This document shows positions 5,598 to 10,799 of a stretch of 20,697 nucleotides of DNA, piece by piece. Below the pieces are notes generated by a model. It was not told the origin of the DNA and did no database searches. It saw only the letters and a program-made list of their open reading frames with translations. Each line of letters opens with the position of its first letter. Within the stretch, counting starts at the first letter, position 1. The stretch lies in the IMG/VR virus record IMGVR_UViG_3300025128_000437, positions 1 through 20,697 of that record; one strand, 5' to 3'. The position numbers and the translations under genes are program-made. The stretch is from a virus.

Positions 5598-6218
5598 TTA
5601 AACTGCCTTTGATTGCTTGTCAAGATCAAAGATGATCTCAACTACTTTGTTCAGATCAAGACCTCTTTCGATCATAAGAGCTACAAAGTCCTCTTCAGTA
5701 TTGAGAGGGATCTTTACAGTCTCTTGCTGTGGTTCAGCTTGGCTTTCAGCATTTTCCCCGACATCGGGAGTTTCTGCTTCAGCAGTTTCATCAACAGAAG
5801 GTTGAAGAGATTTCTTGTACATCTTCAAAAGATAGCTGATTGAAGTGATAGGCTTTCTATCTCTCTTCTTGGGAAGATTGTCGATGAAAGTTTGCATTGA
5901 ACCATCTTCAACAGCTTGGAAGTAAGCTTTAGCTTCTGACAATCTTTGTGAAGAGAAGTTCTTTCGAAGAAGCTCAAGATCAGACTTGCTATCTGTTGAC
6001 TTGGCTTCATCGAAGTCTCTACCAAGCTTGAAGCCTTGACTAAGATCTTTTTCAATCTGCATTTTCTTGGCTTCTTTGCTGTAATTGATACCAGTATCAA
6101 GTTTGTAAGCTCTGTTGATGGCTGACTTGATAGCCTTCTCTTCTTTGATCCTTTCTTCAATTCTGGAAGTTAAAGTGTTGTTGTAGTTTTCGAAAGCTTT
6201 TTGAGTTGAATTTTCCAT
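5598..6218 (-). CDS. 206-aa charged hypothetical protein
   Basis: The product is soluble and strongly charged. The N-terminal two thirds (about residues 10-135) look helical, with repeated Lys/Glu/Ala runs typical of coiled coils. A flexible acidic linker (about 140-170, rich in Glu, Ala and Gln) follows, then a compact end (EEDFVALMIERGLDLNKVVE). The linker contains PDVG (151-154), encoded by a perfect 12-bp element. AAAGGA lies about six bases before the ATG, and its leader and MENS start match those of the 126-aa gene. No family recognised. It is one of the first and longest genes of the leftward transcript. Confidence 0.75.
   Translation of the reverse strand: MENSTQKAFENYNNTLTSRIEERIKEEKAIKSAINRAYKLDTGINYSKEAKKMQIEKDLSQGFKLGRDFDEAKSTDSKSDLELLRKNFSSQRLSEAKAYFQAVEDGSMQTFIDNLPKKRDRKPITSISYLLKMYKKSLQPSVDETAEAETPDVGENAESQAEPQQETVKIPLNTEEDFVALMIERGLDLNKVVEIIFDLDKQSKAV
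5757..5768 (+). repeat. Dispersed 12-bp element inside the 206-aa gene
   Basis: Perfect CCCGACATCGGG read on the minus strand as Pro-Asp-Val-Gly in the flexible linker of the 206-aa protein, the same frame as in the 45-aa gene. Confidence 0.85.
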
Positions 6219-6244
6219 GTTATTTCCTTTCAGTTGGGTTTTGA

Positions 6245-6427
6245 TTAATCTTTTAATTTTACTCTTTCAGAGCATTCGGCATTCACTTTCTTGAAGACAT
6301 CTTTCAAAGCAGAGTAGACCAAGTTAACTTGAGGATCAGTACCATCGGCATTCTGAACCATGAAATCCATCTTATCTGCTAAAGCATTTGATATGATTAC
6401 CAGTTCTGCAAATCCAAATTTTTCCAT
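6245..6427 (-). CDS. 60-aa hypothetical protein, first clear gene of the left arm
   Basis: The product (MEKFGFAELVIISNALADKM at the start) is a small, mostly helical acidic protein with one cysteine. AAAGG lies about eight bases before the ATG. It is the first confidently coding gene reached by the leftward promoter and would be made earliest, but the sequence shows no motif. A run of hairpins separates it from the promoter. No family recognised. Confidence 0.65.
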   Translation of the reverse strand: MEKFGFAELVIISNALADKMDFMVQNADGTDPQVNLVYSALKDVFKKVNAECSERVKLKD

Positions 6428-6441
6428 TTTACTTAACCTTT

Positions 6442-6488
6442 CTTTTTTTTTAAGAGTTTCACTAAACGTTCAACTCTTAAAAAAAAAG
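6442..6488. repeat. AT-rich hairpin C, perfect 17-bp inverted repeat
   Basis: Arm 6442-6458 is a C, nine T and AAGAGTT, and 6472-6488 is its exact reverse complement. The 13-base loop is TCACTAAACGTTC, related to the loops of hairpins A and B. The T-tract comes before the stem and the A-tract after it on both strands, the opposite of an intrinsic terminator. Confidence 0.8.
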
Positions 6489-6514
6489 TAAGGGTAAGTA
6501 GTACTCTGTAGTGC

Positions 6515-6533
6515 TTCTCTCTCTAGGAGAGAA
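6515..6533. repeat. Short hairpin in left leader
   Basis: TTCTCTC (6515-6521) and GAGAGAA (6527-6533) pair around a five-base loop TCTAG. Confidence 0.6.
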
Positions 6534-6540
6534 AGATTTT

Positions 6541-6570
6541 CACCTCTTTGAAGACTATTCTTTAGAGGTG
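6541..6570. repeat. Short hairpin in left leader
   Basis: CACCTCT (6541-6547) and AGAGGTG (6564-6570) are exact complements around a 16-base loop. It overlaps the end of the doubtful 68-aa frame. Confidence 0.6.
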
Positions 6571-6768
6571 GATTTCTCCCGACATCGGGAAGTTTTGAGG
6601 GGTATGGTTTGGTAGCTGAAAGGATAAGCATAGGCTCTTCATTTTGCTACCACTTTTCAAAAACCAAACCCCTTTCCCACCTTTTGAAGTGGCAACTGAT
6701 TGCATAACAGTTTCCAAGATCTGCTGAAACCCCTTATCTGATGGGGTCATAGCACTCACATAGTTCAT
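6562..6768 (-). CDS. Doubtful 68-aa open frame in the left leader
   Basis: An ATG-started frame (MNYVSAMTPSDKGF at the start; SVATSKGGKGVWFL in the middle) could encode a small basic protein and lies in the right orientation. Against it, no ribosome site stands before the ATG, unlike almost every neighbour, and its second half lies in strong inverted repeats and one 12-bp element. The inverted repeats may instead be a structured untranslated leader. An alternative start is the Met at residue 7. I list it so that it is not lost. Confidence 0.3.
   Translation of the reverse strand: MNYVSAMTPSDKGFQQILETVMQSVATSKGGKGVWFLKSGSKMKSLCLSFQLPNHTPQNFPMSGEIHL
6578..6589 (+). repeat. Dispersed 12-bp element, rightmost copy
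   Basis: Perfect CCCGACATCGGG with flanks TTTCT and AAGTTTT. It is the copy closest to the divergent promoters. If the 68-aa frame is real it is read there as Pro-Met-Ser-Gly. Confidence 0.85.
6598..6692. other. Nested and competing inverted repeats in left leader
   Basis: AGGGGTATGGTTT (6598-6610) pairs with 6661-6673 with one mismatch, and TGGTAGC (6610-6616) pairs exactly with GCTACCA (6646-6652). The segment 6650-6662 can instead pair with TTTTGAAGTGG (6682-6692) with a two-base bulge. The two folds exclude each other, because they share 6650-6652 and 6661-6662. This is what an RNA switch or attenuator would look like, but no known class is recognised. Confidence 0.5.
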
Positions 6769-6907
6769 CAGAATGGACAGATCTATCCCACCATGTTACT
6801 ACCTGCATCATCTCTACTAGAAGATGACGTGGGCGTGGGACACCTAGGGGGTATGCGTATATATGCTTGTACAAATACACAGATCAGGAAAATTAAGTGT
6901 TAACCAC

Positions 6908-6936
6908 AATAGAATATCATGTACAGAGAGTGTCAA
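6908..6936 (-). promoter_or_regulatory. Leftward sigma70-like promoter
   Basis: On the minus strand TTGACA (6936-6931) is followed after 17 bases by TCTATT (6913-6908), a consensus -35 and a fair -10 (four of six). Transcription would start near 6901 and read the whole left arm. The first confident gene starts at 6427, giving a leader of about 470 nt. Confidence 0.6.
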
Positions 6937-6946
6937 ATAATGTGTA

Positions 6947-6975
6947 TTGACCTACGCAGCGAGACATGATATAAT
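6947..6975 (+). promoter_or_regulatory. Rightward sigma70-like promoter
   Basis: TTGACC (6947-6952), a 17-base spacer and a perfect TATAAT (6970-6975). The start would be near 6982, giving a leader of about 140 nt before the first right-arm gene. It is back to back with the leftward promoter; the -35 boxes are ten bases apart and form a GTCAA/TTGAC inverted repeat. Confidence 0.8.
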
Positions 6976-7000
6976 TATGTATAACCAAATTCCGGGGGCA

Positions 7001-7081
7001 TAGTTAAACTACAATAGTTAAACTAAAACTAAGTTTACTATTATTATAATATAACTAATTTACAGTACATACTATATAGTA
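7001..7081. promoter_or_regulatory. Cluster of operator-like palindromes
   Basis: Two exact copies of TAGTTAAACTA (7001-7011 and 7015-7025) are each perfect 5-bp inverted repeats about a central A. AAACTAAGTTT (7026-7036) has the same architecture and TACTATATAGTA (7070-7081) is a perfect 12-bp palindrome. Lying from about +20 downstream of the rightward promoter, they look like repressor-binding sites. A TATAAT also occurs at 7045-7050, without a good -35. No candidate repressor gene is recognised. Confidence 0.5.
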
Positions 7082-7123
7082 ATAGTACCCCCTCCGTACA
7101 TTTATTTAATTTATTGATTGACA

Positions 7124-7354
7124 ATGGGCAAAAAATCCGTAAAACTATACACAGACAATGTTATTGAAGCATTCTATGATGCCGTACTCAATAATCGTCT
7201 TGATAAACTTCATATCCCCCACAGTGACGTGTTCTACGTCAGGGCTGCAGTAGAAGCCCACTATGGGCGATCCTTTACATTGGAGCATGTAGAGAGAGCC
7301 ATGAGAGCCGAGGGATGGACTGACAGTATCAGTCACAACAAAGAAAGCACATAA
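7124..7354 (+). CDS. 76-aa hypothetical protein, first right-arm gene
   Basis: I start at ATG 7124 (MGKKSVKLYTDNVIEAFYDA); an in-frame TTG two codons earlier is less likely. No ribosome site is visible before it, only an AT-rich leader, so initiation may rely on an unstructured 5' region. The product is mixed helical, with a Tyr/His-containing middle (IPHSDVFYVRAAVEAHYG) followed by a helix (TLEHVERAMRAEGW). This could be a small winged-helix-like protein, but that is only a guess. It is the first gene downstream of the strong rightward promoter. No family recognised. Confidence 0.65.
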   Translation: MGKKSVKLYTDNVIEAFYDAVLNNRLDKLHIPHSDVFYVRAAVEAHYGRSFTLEHVERAMRAEGWTDSISHNKEST

Positions 7355-7369
7355 AGGGAGTAAAAAATT

Positions 7370-8248
7370 ATGTCTAAAGCAAAGATCTTAAAAGAACTTT
7401 TAAAACTAGCATCAGATGCACCAAAACCAAAAAAGAAAACTAAGCAAACAGAAGCCGAGAAAAAAAAGATAGGTGGTAAAGAAAAAGATATAAAGGGTGT
7501 AGGAAGATTTGCCGAACCTGAAAAGGGACACTTGAAACAAGTCAAGGGTAAAAAGGGCAAGGTCATGGACGAGCAAAAGCACAAAGGTTTAGATAAACCA
7601 AAGATGGGTGACTTTGTTAGACAACAAGCTCGTGGGGCTAAAAAAGCTGAAAAGGGTATGACTCCCATGCAAAGACTACAAAGAGAGTATGAAGGTCTAA
7701 CTAAGGCTGCTAAACTAAAAGAAATGCGTAAGGGCAAAGAGAGTAAATATTTTTCCGTAATTAAAAAGATTGGCAAAGGATTTGCTTCTGGAGGATCAGG
7801 TGAAGGTATAGATCCAAAGGCTATTAAGACTAAAGGTCAGTTTGAAAATTTACTGGCAAAAGGCAAGCTAGAGCATATACCAAATGCAAAGCTTGTTGAT
7901 ATAGCTATAAAGGTTGGGTTTGTAAAAGGTGAAGACCTGATGGCTAAAGGGGGAACTATGATGAAGAAAAAAGGCATGGCTAAAGGTGGCATGAAGAAAA
8001 AAGGTATGGCTATGGGTGGACTCAAGAAACCTGCCGCAGGTCAAACTGGACTCAAGAAGCTACCTACCCCTGTACGAAATAAAATGGGCTACGCTAAAAA
8101 GGGTGGCTCAATGAAGAAAAAAGGTTACGCTATGGGTGGCATGAAGAAGAAGGGCTACGCAGCAGGAGGTATGTCTGTTACTTATAGAGTAGGTGGCATG
8201 GCTAAAGGAAAAATGTACGGAAGTGTTGACAACCGAAAGAAGAAGTAG
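7370..8248 (+). CDS. Lys/Gly-rich protein with MKKKG-x-A-x-GG repeats
   Basis: This 292-aa very basic protein has AAAGGGAG about nine bases before its ATG. The first 130 residues are Lys-rich and helical. A small ordered part (about 140-190, GQFENLLAKGKLEHIPNAK then LVDIAIKVGFVKGEDL) is followed by a Gly/Lys/Met tail. The tail has four copies of a ten-residue unit, MKKKG(M/Y)A(K/M/A)GG, in two tandem pairs at bases 7961-8020 and 8111-8170, each copy exactly 30 bases. I recall such KKGG tails from marine phages, with no proven role. The motif recurs at the end of the 737-aa protein here. Nucleic-acid or capsid-interior contact is an inference from charge. Confidence 0.8.
   Translation: MSKAKILKELLKLASDAPKPKKKTKQTEAEKKKIGGKEKDIKGVGRFAEPEKGHLKQVKGKKGKVMDEQKHKGLDKPKMGDFVRQQARGAKKAEKGMTPMQRLQREYEGLTKAAKLKEMRKGKESKYFSVIKKIGKGFASGGSGEGIDPKAIKTKGQFENLLAKGKLEHIPNAKLVDIAIKVGFVKGEDLMAKGGTMMKKKGMAKGGMKKKGMAMGGLKKPAAGQTGLKKLPTPVRNKMGYAKKGGSMKKKGYAMGGMKKKGYAAGGMSVTYRVGGMAKGKMYGSVDNRKKK
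7961..8020 (+). repeat. Tandem 30-bp coding repeat, first pair
   Basis: Two in-frame 30-base units (7961-7990 and 7991-8020) encoding MKKKGMAKGG and MKKKGMAMGG. They differ by only a few bases, so recent duplication is likely. Confidence 0.8.
8111..8170 (+). repeat. Tandem 30-bp coding repeat, second pair
   Basis: Two further units (8111-8140 and 8141-8170) encoding MKKKGYAMGG and MKKKGYAAGG. The last has AAG for AAA and other synonymous changes, so it has diverged while keeping the protein. Confidence 0.8.
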
Positions 8249-8263
8249 TATAATTATGTCACT

Positions 8264-8995
8264 ATGGCATATCTTCAAAGTAACATTCCGTATTTCAAAG
8301 CTTGGGTAAGACGAGAGTATACCTGTAACTTTAGTCAGTATCATGGTGAGTTTTTACACTGCATGGTTATTGCAGTGACTACAATGCCTAACAGATCACT
8401 CAGCTTTCAAGTAATCTTTACTGGCTGTGAATCTGATGACACTGACGAGCCAAATGTACACGGTGGTGCTATGTGGGCGAGAATGCCCATCACAGCCTTA
8501 GTAGGAGACACTCCTTTTGAACAGTGGGCTGAAGAAATGCCACCGTACATTGCTCAACCTTGGGACTGTATGTCTCATGATCACAGTGTATACGTATTAG
8601 ACAGAGCTACACCTGCACCTTGGATAGCTAAAGTTGACGGTGAGTTCTACCCTGCTAAGTATTATTTTACTGTAGACTATACGAACAGTGAGATAGCTGA
8701 CGATCCTGCACAACATAAACAGTCACACGTATTAGAACTGATGGATGCAGGTAAATATACAGGAAATATCGTGGCATTACCTAATAATAGAGTCAGAGTG
8801 ACCCACCCTGCATGGTTCGAAACAGGAGAAGGACCACCAGACTTTAGACCTTCCCAGAGAATCTTTCATTCAAAACAAGACACCGACTATGTATGGGATA
8901 CCAGAAGGGTATTTAATAACTTATACGAGGATAATTATGGTAGCGAAAGCAAAAGCAACAATAAAAAAAGTAGCAGGAAAGTTAAAAAAGGCTAG
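8264..8995 (+). CDS. 243-aa conserved marine-phage protein of unknown function
   Basis: The protein (MAYLQSNIPYFKAWVRREYT at the start) has long, ordered stretches such as SFQVIFTGCESDDTDEPNVHG, MWARMPITALV and YIAQPWDCMSHDHSVYVLDR, with many conserved-looking Trp, Pro, His and Cys. I recall close relatives from marine viral data, always without a known role. The last 15 residues are Lys/Ser-rich and overlap the next gene. The ribosome site is weak, so coupling with the upstream gene is possible. A structural or virion role is plausible but not shown. Confidence 0.75.
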   Translation: MAYLQSNIPYFKAWVRREYTCNFSQYHGEFLHCMVIAVTTMPNRSLSFQVIFTGCESDDTDEPNVHGGAMWARMPITALVGDTPFEQWAEEMPPYIAQPWDCMSHDHSVYVLDRATPAPWIAKVDGEFYPAKYYFTVDYTNSEIADDPAQHKQSHVLELMDAGKYTGNIVALPNNRVRVTHPAWFETGEGPPDFRPSQRIFHSKQDTDYVWDTRRVFNNLYEDNYGSESKSNNKKSSRKVKKG

Positions 8996-9218
8996 TAAAG
9001 CTCACGCAGGACAAGCAAAAGCTTTATCAGCTATAAAATTAAATAAAGGTGGTAGCACTGTAAACAAAGCAGGTAACTATACCAAGCCCGGAATGCGAAA
9101 AAGAATGTTCTCAGCCATAAAAGCAGGATCAAAAGGAGGTAATCCCGGACAGTGGTCTGCAAGAAAGGCACAATTACTAGCAACACGGTACAAAAAAGCA
9201 GGTGGGGGCTATAAGTAA
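8937..9218 (+). CDS. 93-aa basic protein ending GGGYK
   Basis: I start at ATG 8937 (MVAKAKATIKKVAGKLKKAS), with AGGA six bases upstream. An in-frame ATG at 8889 lies inside the preceding gene and encodes a poor extension. The first half is Lys/Ala-rich, like a histone tail or H1-like helix. The second half (MRKRMFSAIKAGSKGGNPGQ, then WSARKAQLLATRYKKAGGGYK) matches a short basic domain I recall from marine phages and some large DNA viruses; I am unsure of its Pfam label. DNA binding is likely from charge but unproven. Its TAA overlaps the next ATG. Confidence 0.8.
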   Translation: MVAKAKATIKKVAGKLKKASKAHAGQAKALSAIKLNKGGSTVNKAGNYTKPGMRKRMFSAIKAGSKGGNPGQWSARKAQLLATRYKKAGGGYK

Positions 9219-9517
9219 TGGCTGACCCTAAGGTTGGCACAGGCAAAAAGCCTAAAGGAAGTGGGCGAAGGCTCTATACGGATGAGAATCCTAAGGATAC
9301 AGTAGGTATCAAGTATGCTACGGTAGAAGATGCAAAGAAAACTATTACAAAAGTTAAAAAGATTAACAAGCCCTATGCGAGGAAAATCCAAATCCTCACC
9401 GTTCTTGAGCAACGAGCTAGGTTTGCAGGAAAAACTGAGCAAGCTGCCCTTGCAAAGAAGGCAAAAGAACAACTAAGGAGACAGCATGGCACTAAAAGCA
9501 AGTCAAAGAAGTCTTAA
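9218..9517 (+). CDS. 99-aa basic protein with GSGRRLYTDENPKDTV motif
   Basis: The start (KKPKGSGRRLYTDENPKDTVG, residues 10-30) and the Lys/Arg-rich helices after it form a pattern I recall from small proteins of marine phages and large DNA viruses. In recall, the motif and the WSARKAQLL domain of the upstream protein occur near each other. It begins one base inside the previous stop (TAATG), so the two are coupled. No enzymatic motif is present; the charge suggests a nucleic-acid-binding role. Its last 30 bases overlap the next gene. Confidence 0.8.
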   Translation: MADPKVGTGKKPKGSGRRLYTDENPKDTVGIKYATVEDAKKTITKVKKINKPYARKIQILTVLEQRARFAGKTEQAALAKKAKEQLRRQHGTKSKSKKS

Positions 9518-9734
9518 ATCATGGTCAAAGCAAAAATGGAGAACAAAAAGTGGTAAGCCCAGTAAGCAAACTGGAGAACGCTATCTTCCAACAGCTGCAA
9601 TCAAGGCTCTATCACCCCAAGAGTACGCAGCAACAACTAAAGCTAAAAGAAAAGGCACAGCGTCAGGCAAACAATTCGTTAAACAACCTAAAAAAATCGC
9701 TAAGAAAACGAGAAGTTATCGAAAAGTTACATAA
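9486..9734 (+). CDS. 82-aa basic protein with KWRTKSGKPS and QPKKIAKK motifs
   Basis: The product (MALKASQRSLKSWSKQKWRT at the start) has the pattern TKSGKPS, GERYLPTAAIKALSP, EYAATTKAKRKGTASGKQF and QPKKIAKKTRSYR. This is a short basic family I recall from phages, bacteria and giant viruses with no known function. AAGGAG lies a few bases before the ATG, within the previous gene's end. It forms a coupled trio with the two preceding basic proteins. All three may act together on DNA or RNA, which is inference. Confidence 0.8.
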   Translation: MALKASQRSLKSWSKQKWRTKSGKPSKQTGERYLPTAAIKALSPQEYAATTKAKRKGTASGKQFVKQPKKIAKKTRSYRKVT

Positions 9735-9751
9735 TATAGGATATTTTGAAA

Positions 9752-10024
9752 ATGATAGTTAAGGCATGGTTCATAGTAGCAGTAATGTCTGGTGTATACA
9801 CAGACGGAACTAAGGATATATTTATATTTCAGAACCCACCAGATCACGGACACTTTCATAGTTCACATATGTGTCAAAAGTTTATAGGAGATCATCCTTT
9901 TAAGCTCGCAAGAGCTTTAATTAAACAGTATGGCAACAGACCACCAGAGCAGATCATGTGTGTACCTGAAGAAACAGTTGAAATGTTTATGGAGCAGGGT
10001 GGCAAACGAGGAGAACCTACCTAG
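9752..10024 (+). CDS. 90-aa hypothetical protein, possibly exported
   Basis: I start at ATG 9752 (MIVKAWFIVAVMSGVYTDGT); an in-frame TTG two codons earlier is less likely. AGGA is about ten bases upstream. The first 16 residues form a short hydrophobic segment after Lys, perhaps a weak signal peptide or anchor. The rest is soluble, with Cys near residue 41 and Cys near 70 that could form a disulfide. It lies just before the lysis region. Family not recognised. Its TAG overlaps the next GTG start. Confidence 0.65.
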   Translation: MIVKAWFIVAVMSGVYTDGTKDIFIFQNPPDHGHFHSSHMCQKFIGDHPFKLARALIKQYGNRPPEQIMCVPEETVEMFMEQGGKRGEPT

Positions 10025-10161
10025 TGCTATACGAGCCTACCTGCGAAGTATGTGGTAGTCACATTGAAGATGATAGATGTGAGGTATGTGAACATACTGG
10101 GGACAATGGTAATTGGGTAAAGGAAGTTATAAAGGATAAAGATGACTCCAGAGACACTTGA
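10024..10161 (+). CDS. 45-aa zinc-ribbon-like protein with GTG start
   Basis: A frame starting at GTG 10024 gives 45 codons: MLYEPTCEVCGSHIEDDRCE, then VCEHTGDNG and an acidic end. It has two CxxC pairs (residues 7-10 and 19-22), the spacing of a compact zinc ribbon or knuckle. The GTG overlaps the previous stop as TAGTG, and GAGGAG lies about 11 bases upstream, so coupled initiation is plausible. Its end overlaps the next gene's start by 20 bases. The metal-binding role is inferred from the Cys pairs; no target is known. Confidence 0.7.
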   Translation: MLYEPTCEVCGSHIEDDRCEVCEHTGDNGNWVKEVIKDKDDSRDT

Positions 10162-10369
10162 CAGATGGCGAATACTACCAAGACTTATGATGCTAGTGAT
10201 GACAGGAGTTTATATACGTTGTATAGAATGGGCTTTGAGTCAGCCAGAGTTGACCACACAACAGGCAGGACTAATATCAGTGATTACAGGAGCGATGACA
10301 GGCAGTTTCGCCATATGGATGGGAGCAGAGAAAGCAGAACCCAAGATAATGGAGAGGGAAGAACGATGA
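10142..10369 (+). CDS. 75-aa two-span membrane protein, holin-like
   Basis: AAGGA lies six bases before the ATG. After a short polar start (MTPETLDRWRILPR) there are two hydrophobic segments, about residues 14-32 and 42-61, then a charged tail with repeated Glu and Lys. This small two-helix layout is common among phage holins and related membrane proteins near endolysin genes. It stands four genes upstream of the endolysin and just before the clearer 3TM holin, so it could be a second holin, an antiholin or a helper. The sequence cannot decide between these. Confidence 0.7.
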   Translation: MTPETLDRWRILPRLMMLVMTGVYIRCIEWALSQPELTTQQAGLISVITGAMTGSFAIWMGAEKAEPKIMEREER

Positions 10370-10440
10370 GAAAGTATTTTAAAAGATTATGGTGTGCATT
10401 GTGGAACAAGAAGTGTCATGATGAGTGTGACTGCGTATAA
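10366..10440 (+). CDS. 24-aa Cys-rich peptide, coupled
   Basis: The frame MRKYFKRLWCALWNKKCHDE followed by CDCV starts within the previous stop (ATGA) and ends within the next start (TAATG). AGGGAAG lies just upstream. It has a basic, Trp-containing N-terminal part and four cysteines, three of them clustered at the end. The longer in-frame reading to 10165 lies inside the preceding gene. Its exact fit between two genes argues that it is translated, though its size makes this uncertain. Function unknown. Confidence 0.5.
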   Translation: MRKYFKRLWCALWNKKCHDECDCV

Positions 10441-10799
10441 TGATAGGAACTATACTTAGCTCTGTATCTACTTTAGCGTCATCCTACATAGAGGGCAAGA
10501 CAGCCATACAAAAGGCTGAAGCTACTATAAGGATGAAAGAAGCAACAGGAGAGATTGACTGGGACTTAGCTGCTATGAGGGCATCCCAAAGCTCGTGGAA
10601 GGACGAATGGCTAACTTTGCTTTTCAGCATTCCTCTGGTACTGAGCTTTATGGGTGAGTGGGGCAGGGGCATAGTAGCAGATGGCTTTACTGCACTCGCA
10701 GGTATGCCACAGTGGTATCAGATAGCGTTAGGAGCTATTGTAAGTGCAAGCTTTGCCACACGTTCTGCTAGTAAGTTATTTAATATGAGGAAGAAATGA
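10440..10799 (+). CDS. Holin, GTA-type 3TM-like
   Basis: The protein begins with a hydrophobic short helix and a charged coiled part (about residues 1-50). The conserved block SSWKDEWLTLLFSIPLVLSF is followed by a second membrane part (about 79-108), including ADGFTALAGMPQWYQIALG. This pattern matches what I recall of the 3TM holin family of gene-transfer agents and many phages, which open the inner membrane so that the endolysin can reach the cell wall. The endolysin follows within 100 bases. At 119 aa its length is usual for the family. Its stop overlaps the next small gene as ATGA. Confidence 0.85.
   Translation: MIGTILSSVSTLASSYIEGKTAIQKAEATIRMKEATGEIDWDLAAMRASQSSWKDEWLTLLFSIPLVLSFMGEWGRGIVADGFTALAGMPQWYQIALGAIVSASFATRSASKLFNMRKK

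Larger units (their letters stand above)
6769..7123. other. Divergent intergenic control region
   Basis: About 350 bases with no supported gene, separating the minus-strand left arm from the plus-strand right arm. It holds both promoters and the palindrome cluster. The part at 6781-6900 shows no clear structure beyond the near-palindrome GCGTATATATGC. Confidence 0.7.

Noticed and set aside
3036-6488. AT-rich hairpins as intrinsic terminators
   Set aside because: On neither strand does a U-tract directly follow a GC-rich stem; in hairpin C the T-tract precedes and the A-tract follows the stem.
2036-6589. 12-bp elements as a CRISPR array
   Set aside because: Spacing is irregular, hundreds of bases apart and partly within genes, with no spacers of equal length and no cas genes.
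7333-7776. Minus-strand 147-codon frame opposite the Lys/Gly-rich gene
   Set aside because: Its Phe/Ser/Leu-rich sequence is the expected complement of an AAA/AAG-rich gene, with no ribosome site.
10165-10365. Long upstream reading of the 24-aa peptide (91 codons)
   Set aside because: It lies within the two-span membrane gene and its sequence is Arg/Ser/Asp-rich as expected for an out-of-frame reading.
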